A DNA stretch of 64,000 nt, from the NCBI GenBank assembly GCA_030847615.1, contig JAUMIR010000005.1, forward strand, positions 108,653,116 through 108,717,115, in the 5' to 3' direction. Below, piece by piece: positions 44,936 to 55,945 of this stretch; the first letter of the stretch is position 1; every line of letters starts with the position of its first letter. The position numbers were made by a program, and so were the translations under genes. The DNA comes from Gambelia wislizenii (Eukaryota; Chordata; Lepidosauria; Squamata; Crotaphytidae). The notes under the pieces are model-generated. The model was given only the letters and a program-made list of their open reading frames with translations. It was not told the origin of the DNA and made no database searches.

Positions 44936-45105
44936 GCATTGAGATCAATGCACAAGAGGATCAATGCACATCGGGGCTGATGAACAACGGGACCCAATGC
45001 ACAGTGGTACTTGATGTGCATCAGGACATCAGCTAGGGAGTGATGATGTGCATCAGTAAAGCCCAATGCATATCAGGACACTCTTGCTGGTGTCCCATTA
45101 TGCAT
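44936..45105. repeat. degenerate tandem repeat with CAATGCACA units
   Basis: CAATGCACA, CAATGCACATCGGGG, CCCAATGCACAGTGG, GATGTGCATCAGGAC, GATGTGCATCAGTAA and CCCAATGCATATCAGGACA recur every 15-30 bp on both strands. An old minisatellite. Confidence 0.6.
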
Positions 45106-45737
45106 CTTCAGAAGTCACTAACATGGTTCCTCAGCACTCTTGCTTGCAGCTAAGTATGTGCAAAGTTACACAGCATAAACCACGATAAAGAATTCTGGCT
45201 AATAAATTTAATACATGTGCATCCTGTAATCTGCCTCTATCAACAGCATGGCAGCTCTCTGACACAGCTGGTGATTCTAAACAGACAGCCCCACACAGAC
45301 TGTGTTACAATAATATAAAAGGAATGCAATTTTAAAAATAAAATAAAATAAATGTCCTCTAAAAGGAATGAATCCCTGTGGAAAGACTAGATATCTAGAG
45401 GAATAGATACAGCTAGTGCACTAGCTTTAGCTTTGCAAGTGTCCTCCTAGACACTACAGATACCTAGAGGCTTATTGCACACTGAAGTAAAGTGGCAGTT
45501 CAGCCAGAAAGTTCCATCTTCCATGCTGCCTTACTGCATCATGTTGTCGTTCTTCCTTTCCAGGCCTGTGGAAGATCAAGGTAAAACCACATCTTTTTGT
45601 TATCCGGAAAAACCCATTAACAAAAAGACACAGTTTTACCTTGGTCTCTCATGGGACTGGAACAGCAGAACACCGGAAGAATGATAACATCATGAGGTAA
45701 GACAGAATGGAAAGCAGAATCTTCCAGCTGTACTGCT
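45106..45737. other. gene-free stretch, nothing recognised
   Basis: A short (AAAAT)n-like run is at 45331. At 45572-45670 there are imperfect inverted arms (AAGGTAAAACCACATCTTTT and AAAAAGACACAGTTTTACCT), consistent with a small foldback element. Confidence 0.4.
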
Positions 45738-45973
45738 GAGCCCTGGTGGCGCAGTGGTTAAATGCCAGTACTGCAAGCCACCACGTTGCAATTTTGATTC
45801 CAGCGGGCTCCAAGATTCATTCAGCCTTCCATCCTTTTGTAGGTCGGTAAATTGAGTACCCAATTAGCTAACACACATTGGTACCTGTTTAATGCAGTGT
45901 AGATGTGTAAATAGCTATTGCTTAAAACAATTTGTAAGCCGCTCTGATAGCCTTGTGGCTGAAGAGCGGGGTA

Positions 45974-46008
<35 letters not shown>

Positions 46009-46012
46009 AATA
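45738..46012 (+). mobile_element. tRNA-derived SINE, full length
   Basis: Head TGAGCCCTGGTGGCGCAGTG, B-box region with TTTTGATTCCAGCGGGCTCC, body TTGTAGGTCGGTAAATTGAG, CAATTAGCTAACACACATTG, GCTCTGATAGCCTTGTGGCT, and an (AATA)n tail of about nine units at 45974-46010. Uninterrupted across the AATTAG site used in the split copy at 56.9 kb. Confidence 0.88.
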
Positions 46013-46014
46013 AA

Positions 46015-46725
46015 GCCTTACAATCCCAGGATGCAAACCTGCATCTTAATGGAATATAACCCTCTCCAGTACAAGCTGTTCCCTGTTCTGCCTTTTAAAT
46101 GACAAGCAACATCTATGTCTTGTCTGGATTAAGCTTTATTCTTTTCCCTACCCCATCCAATCTATTTCTAATGGCAGACAGTTGTTTAGAGATTCCTCAG
46201 GTTTAGGTGGGTAGGAGAAATAAAATTCTGTGTCATCTGCATACTGGTGGCACCAGAATCCAAAATTCTGGAAAACATCTTCTAATGGTTTTGTGTATAT
46301 GTTAAATAGCATGAGGAGAAAGACAGAACCCTGAGGGATTCCATAGGAAAATGCCCAAATGTCAGACAGGAATCTCCCAGTGACATCTTTTAGGCTTGCC
46401 CCTTGGAGGAAGGAAAAGAGTCACTGTAAATATAGAGTTGCTAATTCCCATCAAAGCAAGGCAACAGAGAAAGATTGATGGTATTGAAAACCACCAAGAT
46501 ACAAAGTCTCACGGTCCAGTTCCTCTGCAGGTCATCCATCAAGGTGACTACAGCTGTGTCAAACCCACATCCAACACTGAAGCCAGATTGAAATGGATCT
46601 AGATAATCCATCTCATTTTGGAAACCCTGGAGATGCAACACCATTACATACCCCAGTACATTTCCCAACATGGAAGTCAAGAAACTGTCCAGTCATTATC
46701 TAATACAGAAGGATTAGGATAGGGT
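46015..46725 (-). mobile_element. L2-like LINE, RT fragment
   Basis: Minus-oriented piece of an L2-type ORF2, truncated at both ends and adjacent to the SINE tail. See the RT entry for motifs. Confidence 0.8.
46090..46700 (-). pseudogene. L2-like reverse transcriptase (broken)
   Basis: 46441-46680 minus reads MDYLDPFQSGFSVGCGFDTA, VVTLMDDLQRNW and LVVFNTINLSLL, the RT palm entry in which family members have a LLDLSAAFDTVDH-like stretch (here deleted to VVFNTI). Further down come GKPKRCHWEIPV, LWNPSGFCLSPHAI (the PQGSVLSP equivalent, decayed) and, at about 46215-46245, the catalytic HQYADDTEFYFSYP. It ends LPLEIDWMG, a stop, SLIQTRH. Stops and indels throughout; dead. Confidence 0.78.
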
Positions 46726-49576
46726 CTTTTCAAAAACTGTTTCTTTTATAAAGACACTATAATCTTGTCTTGACATGAAGAGGCATTGACCATTCCTTTA
46801 CCGACTTGGCCAGTCTTCCCTAGACATCATTATGAGCCAGGAAGGACAGAGGTCTAGCACATACTGTATGTGGTGGATCTCACTTCTCCAAGTTATATGC
46901 AGATTGTTCATGGTGGATTATCAAGTGGTCTGTATTCTCTGCTTGTGAGTCAAAGTGTATTAGACCCCAGACTGCTCAAGGCAACTCCATTGGATGGCTT
47001 TGTGAATACATAACATGTGTGCTGAACTGGAGGATATAGCTATCAATATATCCTAGTTGTGATGCCTGAATATTACCTCCTCTGAAGAAAGAAGTATGCC
47101 TTTGAATAGCAATATGTGGAAAACATGAATGGAAGTATGCTATTGCTCTCATATCCTGTTTCTAGGCGTCCCATAAGCATCCACTGGGCAACCGAAGGAC
47201 AGAATACTAAACTAGATAGGACTTTGGTCTGATCTAGAAGGATTCTTTTTATGTTCTTACACTCCTGACTCCACAGAGAAAGCAGGTTCAATAGTCAGAG
47301 CAAGAGAAATCCTGCGTTCAAATAACAGTAAGACTTCCTGCTTTGAAACTGACATAGAAAAATGAAGGGGGGTTGTGTAAGACCAACATCACTGCATGTA
47401 GAGGTAAGGGTGTCTTGAGCAACGCTGAAAGAGGCTAAAAGTAAAGTGGAAAGTTATAGACCACAATGATGTCTGTTTAAAAAAACAACTCAGGTCTGTG
47501 ATCCAAATAAATTGTGCAAATTAGGTAAACGTCTACATTCTTCAGAAACTTATTCCATTTTTGCTAGCTATGCAGAAGACAAAAAAACTCTGCGTCTGTG
47601 TACTGGAATTCTCAGACACCTTTCTAGTTTCTGCAGCCTGTCTTTACTGCTATGGGAGCTAGAAATTTCTTCTTTCTTTCAAAGTAAAGGCAAAGAAAAC
47701 TGGATTCAGCCCAGAAATTTTAATCCTTCACCTTTTCTGTGCTTGCATGAAATCACAGAAGGCTCAAGCCTTCTGGTTATATATGACATCTAAAAAAGAA
47801 ACCAGCCTAACATCAAATAACACCAAAACTTATAGTCTTTAACCTTGATATTCAAATCTTAAGCACACTCCTGGGGAAATAAGTTCCCCTGGCTTCAAGA
47901 GAAATTTACTTCCCAGTAAGTGATAACTGCATTAGATTCACATCCATCTCTCTGTCTTGCACAGGCATTTAACAGCAATTTGAAATTCTCCTCCATATTA
48001 AATGACAGTAGTTTGGGAACTGATTTTAATGAAGGATGAATTTCACTCATAATGGAAATGATTGTAGTAGATGCAAATAAATGATTAAAGTTTAATTAAA
48101 TATCTTGTCATTAAAATGCCCCACTGCTTACTCTGACCATTGGCAGCTTCCATGCAGGTGAGACAATGAATCTGCTCCAGATTTTAGTCCAAATTTTAAA
48201 GATCCATCCAAGGTATTGGTCCATATTCCCCAAATAGATCAGCACCTGGAAAGCTTCTTGAACCAAAATCTTGAGTAGATTCATCACCTTACTGACATGG
48301 GATCCACCAGTTGCCACTGTTTGTTTGATATAGCCCTTGCTAATAAATCCTGGAGCTGGTGTAATTTAGTAGCTAGCCATGCATGTCTTGTCAGGAGAAA
48401 CCAGCACTGAAATCAATGGACTTAGTTTTAGCTATGTGTGTATAAGATTGCAAACTTAGATGGAGGCATGTTAAGGGAGTTCAATTAAGCTTCATTTCAG
48501 ACTGAGGCAAATGGACCTGATCCACATCTCCCAGGCTCATGTGAGATTCTGAAAACAGTTAGGTCTTCCATTTGTTCTTTCTTTCTTTTAAATATTACTG
48601 TTTTATTTTAGATCTTGCCATTATCCTAATATTGCAGTGAACATATTGGTTCTAAAAATACATCAAGATGCATAGAACAATGTGTATTTCAGGATAAAAC
48701 ATGTTCAGAAATGTGGACTTTGAGAGAAAACAGAAAAGTTTAGGAACATATACTTTGCAAGAAAAAATATGTTTGATAATGCATCTTTAAATATGCATAT
48801 TTATGTAAGTTTTAAAAAAACCACCCTTAATTTTGTGGACTGGACAGCACATATTTTCTTTTAAAAATAGATGAAATAAAAATGGGCAGTTCATAATGGC
48901 CCAAAGCTTGCCACAGCTATGAATTTAATAGATGGCTTTAGTAAGCTACTCTCTTTCTTGACCATTCCACTCCCCATCTACAACATGGTGGTACTACCCA
49001 GCACTACAAAGTACTTGTTTCAATGAGATGAAGTATAAGAAGCACTATGAGCATTCTCCTGTGCTATATATATGCCAAGCATTATTACTGTTTCCTATAG
49101 CTCTGAAGTAATGTCTTACAAATAAAGTTGTTGGCTATAACAGTGCTAATCAAAGTAATGGTACATGGGCCAGAGCTGGTTCATAAGCCATCAGCTGCCA
49201 GTCACTGGAGACTATCCAGGAAAAGAGAAATATGGTACCAGTCTCTTAGACAAGGTGTCCAATATACTGGGCATATAGAAAAATGCTAGTCTCCCACATC
49301 AGATAGTTTAAGAGGGACTAGGCTATAATCTGTTACTTGTGGGGAGTTTATGAGCCTTTCGGAAATACTGTACAAACTGTTAAAACTACTTTCCACCATG
49401 TAACAAATATTGTTTGTTCGTTGCTTTTCTGGGGTTGAAGCTAATATGCTTTTCACTTTGGTGGCAGATTTTCCTTCAAAAAGAATTTAGAATAAGCAAT
49501 ATAATGAGTAGCACACTGAATTATTTTAAAAAGAGAGTAAAATTAACAATAAAAAGGTACACCTTTGACATTCTTT
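46726..49576. other. gene-free stretch, nothing recognised
   Basis: 2.8 kb without a convincing ORF, RNA gene or repeat. The sequence just after 46726 may be further decayed L2. The ORF at 47512-47793 (93 aa) has no family resemblance. Confidence 0.35.
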
Positions 49577-49841
49577 AGTGTGACCTCTGTATCTATCTGT
49601 TCAGTATCCATGGATTTGAGTATCCATGGATTGTTACTGCACACCCAAAATGGCAGAATCAATACCTAAAATGGCACCACTGCATAACTAAAATGGCAGC
49701 ACCCATACCTAAAATGATACCAGCACATGCATAAAATGGTGGCACCTGCACTTAAAATGACCTCTACCAACCACAATTTTTGCTATCCATGTGTGTGGGG
49801 ATCTGGAACCAACCCCCCATGGATAAGGAGGACCCACTATA
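49577..49841. mobile_element. Tigger-like MITE with internal 22-24 bp tandem repeats
   Basis: The right end CATGGATAAGGAGGACCCAC / TATA and the left end TAGTGTGACCTCTGTATC with TATCCATGGATTTGAGTATC are the imperfect inverted ends of a Tigger-like element. The centre (49645-49765) has five units starting AAAATGGCA/AAAATGATA/AAAATGGTG at 21-24 bp spacing. No coding. Confidence 0.6.
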
Positions 49842-50689
49842 CATCATTAGCTTTTTTTTTTTTTAAAAAAAGAGATACTGAATTACTCTTTACAGATACC
49901 TTTCTGAATTCTGGAAATAAACCATTGTTTTAATCAGTTTAAGCAACCATCAGTAGACTAATACTTTTATTGTTATTTTAAGGCTCACTGAATACAAGGT
50001 ACCTGTATAAGGGTATTGATGCCACATCTTGTTTAGTTTCCCTTTACTTGTTTAGGGCCCAGAAGAATACTTTGAAATCTTTCTGATCTGATGGATACTT
50101 TTTAACAAACTCTATAAGAAATGGGAACTTTTCCCATTTTCAAAGTACACCTTAACTGAAGAAGTATGATATTAAGACCTTCAAACATCTTGCAGTAGAA
50201 TGAGATGATTGGCAGACACCCAGAATCTGGGGAACTAAACTACAGCTGCTTTGTTTCTGGCAAAAGATTAATGAATGAATCAAACAGTGCTGAGTTAAAT
50301 GAGAGTAATAGCTGCTGAAAATTGTCTAGGGTGAGGATTTGGAGTATAAATATGGTATGTTAGCATAAACATTGACCTTGGTTTACATGCCAGTCATTAG
50401 GGTTGCAGGCTCCTCCTTTCATCTCTTCTTTTGTGGCCACAAAGAAAATATTTCTTTTTTCTATTAAATTAAGCACTCTCCTGACATGTCTGAATTCCAC
50501 CACTGGTGATTTTAAAAAAAAAAAAAAACACCTCTGGTTAGTGAACTACCAAGAATATGTAACCATAATTTAATACAGGCTTGTTCTCACTATCAGTAAT
50601 TTGGATAAAACACAGTTTCCTGGCTCAGAATTTCATGGTGAATTGTGATTTGTATAAAAAAAGGAAGTATAGGTTTCTAAGATATTTCA
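49842..50689. other. gene-free stretch, nothing recognised
   Basis: T/A runs at 49852-49872 and an A15 run at 50513-50528. No coding or element seen. Confidence 0.35.
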
Positions 50690-51180
50690 CATGGTTGCTA
50701 AAGAGGAGGAGGATGTATATCAGGGTGGCTTACATGATACTATCAAAGTATGCAACTTACTATCAATAATGATTAAAATACAACAGAACCAACTTAATGC
50801 TTAATACTAACTTAATATTGTTTTAAACCATTTAAAATATAACAATGTAAACAAAAGTAAAGTATTCCTGCATCAAAAGACTTTTCTGAAACCACCAGCT
50901 AAACAGTAAATGTCTATCTAAATAAAAAAGGTTTTTTTGCCTGCCAGCACAGGGAGAACAGAGAGGGGCAAAAGCCTAGCCTGTTGTGTGGAAGGCTCCA
51001 CAGCCTGGGAGAAGCCACAAAGAAGGCCCTTTCATATATCCTCAGCAGAGTTGTCTGTGGCAGTGATAAGACAGAGAGACATCCTTTCCTTGAGGACCTT
51101 AAAACTCAGGCAAGCTTATATAGGAAGAGGTGTAGAGGAAGGCAATGGTAAACCACTCTTGAAGCATTTTACCTTATCAT
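50690..51180 (+). repeat. AATTAAAA-rich interspersed repeat with 3' extension
   Basis: GGGTGGCTTACATGATACTA, then TTAAACCATTTAAAATATAA and AAAAAAGGTTTTTTTGCCTG. After this come GGCTCCACAGCCTGGGAGAA, GCCACAAAGAAGGCCCTTTC and ATATCCTCAGCAGAG, the long form of the repeat at 12.8 kb. The end at 51140-51180 (GGCAATGGTAAACCACTCTT) looks like a SINE-tail fragment. Confidence 0.5.
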
Positions 51181-51464
51181 GATGAGACATTCCAAAATGA
51201 AATGAGATCATGCTGGAAGATGAGACTCACCTATCAGAAGGCACTCAACAGCTACTGGGGAAGAGCAGAGGACAAGTGTGTGTAGTGTTGTGTCTAAGGA
51301 GGCAACTGGACTCAAGCCAAAAGGATGTTCTTCTGCTGATGTGCACAGAACTGAAAGAAACATCCAAAGCTGCAAAAAATATGTAGTAGGGAAATAAAAT
51401 GTGAGAAGCATGAAGCAGAGAAAGATGGAAATCTAAAACAGTGGGCCTAAATGCCCTAAAGGCA
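51181..51464. other. short gene-free stretch
   Basis: Nothing recognised. Confidence 0.3.
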
Positions 51465-51556
51465 CCAGATCCCAACTGATTGTGTATTACTGCTTGGCAA
51501 GGGTTGGACTGGATGGCCCTTGTTGTCTCTTCCAACTCTATGAGTCTATGATTCTA
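51465..51556 (+). mobile_element. CR1 LINE 3' tail
   Basis: GATTGTGTATTACTGCTTGG, GGTTGGACTGGATGGCCCTT, TCTCTTCCAACTCTATGAGT and the end CTATGATTCTATGAT. A 5S SINE begins at the next base. Confidence 0.88.
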
Positions 51557-51765
51557 TGATCTTGGAAGATAAGCAGGGTCAGCCCTGGCTAGTTCTTGGA
51601 TGTGAGTCCACCAACAAATACCAGGTATTGAAGTGTTGTAGGCTATATTTCAGAAGAAGGAACTCATAAAACCACCTCTGAGTATTCCTTGCCTAAGAAA
51701 ACCTTATGAAATTCATGGAGTCTCCATAAGTTTACAGACAACCCGAAGGCATGTGCACAGATATT
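51557..51765 (+). mobile_element. 5S rRNA-derived SINE (5S-Sauria type) with Bov-B-like tail
   Basis: The 5S part reads GATCTTGGAAGATAAGCAGG, GTCAGCCCTGGCTAGTTCTT, GGATGTGAGTCCACCAAC, AAATACCAGGTATT, TGTAGGCTATATTTC. The body and tail read GAAGGAACTCATAAAACCAC, CTCTGAGTATTCCTTGCCTA, AGAAAACCTTATGAAATTCA and CCATAAGTTTACAGACAACC followed by CGAAGGCA. The first 40 bases of 5S are missing, so it starts exactly at the CR1 end. It shows the full SINE layout that the copies at 3.6 and 11.4 kb lack. Confidence 0.85.
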
Positions 51766-51865
51766 CTGGAAATGAAAATCAAAGAAGAAATAGGGTGCCA
51801 TTAATAGTGAGGTGTGATGTAGTAGAGCAATCAGAGATAAAATGTGAATCCAGACAACATCAATA
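51766..51865. other. short unassigned spacer
   Basis: Nothing recognised. Confidence 0.3.
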
Positions 51866-52269
51866 AGGGCTTATCTACATGAGCTAAATATCCCAGCTTG
51901 CCCCAGTTTCAGAGCCCTTCAATGCATATGACATAGGGTATTTGCCCCATTCTGCCCCCAAGCAATCCTCACCAACCCTGGGACAGATACGGAGATGAGA
52001 TGGGGGCAAGCCAGGGTAGGGCCTGATAAAGCATTATAGGAAAATACCCATTTAAATCCATTACTTCCAGCCAAAATCCAGACTGGACCCTCGATTTCCA
52101 CAGGAGCCCATCCGGCACACCACCCCTCACTGCTGCTGCCAGCTGCCTCACTCTCCAGGAAGCCAGTCAGGGGTCCTGAAGCATGTGACCAAGGCTGGTC
52201 ACATGCAGGTGGCCTTCAGTCACATATTGTGGGCATCCTTCCAGCTTTACAAGATAGCAAAGAAAATGT
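51866..52269 (+). mobile_element. MITE with GGGNTTATCTACA ends, copy B, truncated by Penelope
   Basis: The left end GGGCTTATCTACATGAGCTA is the inverted terminus. The body aligns with the reverse complement of 35864-36380: GATGGGGGCAAGCCAGGGTA, GGGCCTGATAAAGCATTATA, GGAAGCCAGTCAGGGG, GTCACATATTGTGGGCATCC. It ends abruptly at AGAAAATG where the Penelope-like element starts, so the right terminus is missing. Confidence 0.6.
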
Positions 52270-52293
52270 TGGTGTTTCAAGGATGGGATGGTG

Positions 52294-52498
52294 CCATCCA
52301 AGAATGGCAGTGTTCCTTCCTTCTCCTTTTCCATTGTGGATTGGATATTTGGGTGGATGCTATTGAGGTGGTTCAGGAATGAGACCAAACCATGGAGAAG
52401 AAGATTTGGTCTCATTCCTGAACCACCTGAACAGCATCCTCCCAAATATCCAATTCACCATGGAAAAGAAGGAAGGAACACTGCCATTCTTGGATGTC
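52294..52498. repeat. 95 bp inverted repeat (hairpin) at the Penelope 5' end
   Basis: Left arm 52294-52389 and right arm 52404-52498 are reverse complements at roughly nine bases in ten, with a 14 bp spacer. The left arm reads on minus as LVSFLNHLNSIHPNIQSTME, the same RT residues as the right arm on plus. Two copies of the same RT piece thus lie head to head. Confidence 0.9.
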
Positions 52499-53330
52499 CT
52501 AGTCATCCGCATACCAAACCAACAGTTAGGCCACACGGTATACAGAAAACCACACACAGAGACAGATACCTACACAAGAATTCCAGTCATCACCCAGGAC
52601 AAAAAAAGAAGCACAATAAAAACATTGGGAGATCATGCAAAAAGGATCTGCGAACCCCGCTACCTGGAGAATGAACTGAGGCACCTAAACTAGGCCCTAA
52701 AGGCTAATGGTTACTCCAGATCAGACATCACAAGAGCAGCCAGACCCAGAAAAAACCACAGGATAGAAGAAGTAAAACAGCCACCTAAAGGGAAGGTATT
52801 TTTACCATACATCAAAGGAGTCACAGACAGAATAGGGAAACTGATAAGGAAACACAACCTCCAAACAATCTACAGACCAACCAAGCAAATACAAGAAATG
52901 CTATGCTCAGTGAAGGACAAAAGAGACCCTCTCACAGCTGCAGGAGTTTACAGCATACCAAGCAGCTGTGGACAAGTTTACATAGGGACTACTAAATGCA
53001 GTGTGCAAACACAAATCAAGGAACATGAGAGACATTGCAGACTGGGCCAGCCAGAAAAATCAGCAGTAGCAGAACCTGTGATAAACGAACATGGGCACAA
53101 AATGCTATTTAAAAACACCAAAATTCTGGACCAGGCCAACAACTATCATGTCAGAATGCACAGATAAGCTATTGAAATCCACAAACACCTGGACAAGTTC
53201 AACAGGAAAGAAGAAACCTTAAAAGTAAACAAAATCTGGCTCCCAGTTTTGAAGAACAATAGAATCCAAACTCAACACTTACAAAGGAGTTCCACCCAAG
53301 GGCAGGGGGCGTTCCAGCAGATAATGGCCC
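52379..53330 (+). pseudogene. Penelope-like RT C-terminus plus GIY-YIG endonuclease (two stops)
   Basis: One frame runs almost through. It starts LVSFLNHLNSILPNIQFTME, then KKEGTLPFLDVLVIRIPNQQ, LGHTVYRKPHTETDTYTRIP, KTLGDHAKRICEPRYLENEL (end of the RT thumb), a TAG at about 52691, ALKANGYSRSDITRAARPRK, FLPYIKGVTDRIGKLIRKHN and QTIYRPTKQIQEMLCSVKDK. The GIY-YIG domain is AAGVYSIPSSCGQVYIGTTK followed by CSVQTQIKEHERHCRLGQPE and KSAVAEPVINEHGH. A TAA at 53165 breaks the tail (AIEIHKHLDKFNRKEETL). Relatives have TKRS..TRIKEH and AEH, so the two Arg are now Cys and Gln and a His is Pro. The RT catalytic core is missing. Confidence 0.87.
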
Positions 53331-53613
53331 ATCAACCAACCATTAGCCAAGCAGAAACTAATCACCCTTGCATTTCTATACCCAGAAACTAACCATTCAA
53401 TTACACAAATTTACATATACTCCCCAACAGGGGTTCACAGCATATAAACTCCACATACACTCCTACCCAACCATTCTGTGAAGATGCCAGCCACAGATGC
53501 AGGTGAAACATCAGAAAGAAACTATTCCAGTACACAGCCTCACAGCCCAGGAAAAAACAACAACAACGAAGGATAATCTATGGATGCTGGCCGTGAAAGC
53601 CTTCGACTTCACA

Positions 53614-55930
53614 TCTTCAGGTGTTAATATGATATTCAGCATGTCATATAGCAAAAACAATGTGTTCTTTCTGTTTCTTTACAGCAAATTTGAATGAGCT
53701 TTAAAGTTGAGAATAACTTTTAAGAAAACTGTGTGAAGTTTTAAAATCATTGCACTTCAGAACTTGGATCCATTGAAGTGTTGTACAACAAATCCTACAG
53801 AACAAGAGTCTCCCTTTCCTGATGAGTTAACATTCAAAAAGATCAAAGCTTTTAAGAAAAAAAATCTTCCATAGAAGGCAGAATTATATTAAAAACAAAC
53901 AAACAAAATCCTTGCATGAGTTGAGTGCTTATGAAATGATCCATTTTGACAGCTTGAGAGAGCGTGGCTTCCCTTTTGCCAATAAAACAGGGATAGCAGG
54001 AGCAAAGAGGTGAAGAGAAGTAATATGAAAATCATTAATGGTATGAAATAGCTTCCATATTAGTCATAGACTAAAGAGATTAGCATCACAGAACTGATGT
54101 ACATGAGTGGGCCTAAAGCGCTACACCCAGGGAGAATTATCTGTGCAGAAACACAGTACTGCTCCTGCAGGTATGAGTTCCAGTAGAATCAAAGGAGATG
54201 CTGAAAACGGAATGCTGCAGAGATGTTATAAGAGATCTGGGCAGGACAGAAAGTGAAGATGGCATGAAACAGACAGTAAAGCCAAGATACAGAGAGGGAC
54301 AAAGCAGTCTATTTTTCATTCATGTCAGTTTCAAGTGTATTCAGTCATAAGTCCATCCTCTCCAATTTCCTCATCACTCTGTAACTAAAAGCAAAACAAC
54401 AACAACAACAACAACAACTCCACGAAAATCTGCATTTACTTTGGTGTGCAATTTTCTCTAAGATGTGCATTTTGTACACAATTCATCTCGATGTCCCCAT
54501 TTCTGGAGGAACTTGTGCTTTGTGTAAACATTTCTGTAAGCAACCTCCCAAAATATACAATCCCACCCCCACAACATGAGCCCAAAATTACATTGCTTAA
54601 TTCAGGGGGAAGGGGAAATGTGCAATCTTTAGGATAATTGCATTCTGACTTCCATAGTGCTCCAGGGAATGTGAATTAGGTCAGTTCACTGAAAAGCTGT
54701 AACTTCTCCACTATCCCTTTGGCTTCTGCACATACTTGGAATGCAGCTAGTGCACATATCTAGAGAGTCGAAGTCAAAGGCTGAATGTGTCTGTCAGCCA
54801 GATCAAAACCAAGCCTGCTCTGGAAACATTTGTAACTGGCACAAGCCGGGAAGAACCAACAGATTTCGTGGATGGAGCTTTGTTGCAAATGGTCTTGCTA
54901 CCCTTTTAGCCTTTCTTTGCAGCTCCAGGCAGCATACCAGGAAAGTCAGTTAATCATTGAACAAGAGACCTCTATTTTTTCCCATTAGAGCTCCATAACC
55001 ACTGTCTGCCCTCTGCACAGGGGACTGGGGAAATTATGATTGTCTGCATACTACTCTTCTCAGTAGTGACGTAGGATTTGCTAAGGATGGGTGAGAATTT
55101 TATTTCACTTTGTTTTTGATCAGACCTTACCAACATTTGTAGAATTTGGATGTAGCAGAAAGTGAAAGATTTGGCCACCCCTGTTTCTTATCAATGTTTG
55201 TGGACACCTGTAATGTCTAGCCCCTAAAAAACAAAGCCATAATACTGTCCTCAATGGTTTCTATCAGACAACCTGAGATTTTAATGTTGCTAAATCAGCA
55301 TTTTTGCCTGAAATCTCTGTACCCAGATTTTTTGCTTCTTGAGGCTTTATACCCATCTCTAGCTTCTCAGTAGACACTAAAAACTAATTCTAAGGACTTT
55401 ATCAGACACAGCAAAAATCACACGATTATGATGCCATGATAGTAGTGTGAGTGGATCCCACTCTTGCATGATGTCATAGTTCTCCCATGCATACTGTGTG
55501 CTCCAGCTGCGAATAAGGCATCACTTTCCATTAAGAGGACAAGCCATCAATAGCTCTCAATATTCCTATTTTCGTGATATTGAAGAGAATGCAAGAACAC
55601 ATTCTGCTGTAATCGTGATATTACAGCATGAATGGGTAGTCCTTTTCCCCCTTCACTATTCCTGGTGAGAAAACATCCAGGTAAGTATGTGAAATCTATC
55701 CCCAGGACTCTCTTTGTATGATCTGTCCCATTTTGTTTTCATGTTTTTAGGTGTGTTTAAGTGTTTATGTGTTGACTTTCTTTGTTAATAAAGGTTTTTT
55801 GGTGGTTTTAAGCATGCTCACGCTTTCTCGTGAGAACTGCTGAAATCTCACCCATGGTAAATCATGGAAGTAAAGTTCCACTCTTAAGTGTTAGTGGTGA
55901 TTATGCAATAATTCCATAGCATTTTGAATT
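53614..55930. other. gene-free stretch with an (AAC)n run
   Basis: An (AAC)n run lies at 54394-54418. An AACAAAC run is at 53894. Imperfect TCGTGATATT repeats occur at 55574 and 55614. No coding or element recognised. Confidence 0.4.
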
Positions 55931-55945
55931 GCACTATTACAGCAA

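Larger units (their letters stand above)
52270..53613 (+). mobile_element. Penelope-like retroelement with GIY-YIG domain, 5' truncated
   Basis: The element starts with an inverted segment (52294-52389) that folds on to 52404-52498. It continues with the end of the RT, a linker and a GIY-YIG domain, then a 3' end identical in type to the foldback at 10252-10470 (GAAGATGCCAGCCACAGATG through GCCTTCGACTTCACA at about 53613). Such elements use RT plus a GIY-YIG endonuclease instead of an LTR integrase. Neptune-type clade is inference. Confidence 0.88.

Noticed and set aside
45738..45810. tRNA gene
   Set aside because: A and B boxes are visible but no cloverleaf closes, and the sequence runs on into a SINE body and A-rich tail.
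49645..49765. CRISPR-like regular repeats
   Set aside because: The units are contiguous 21-24 bp repeats without spacers, inside a eukaryotic MITE.
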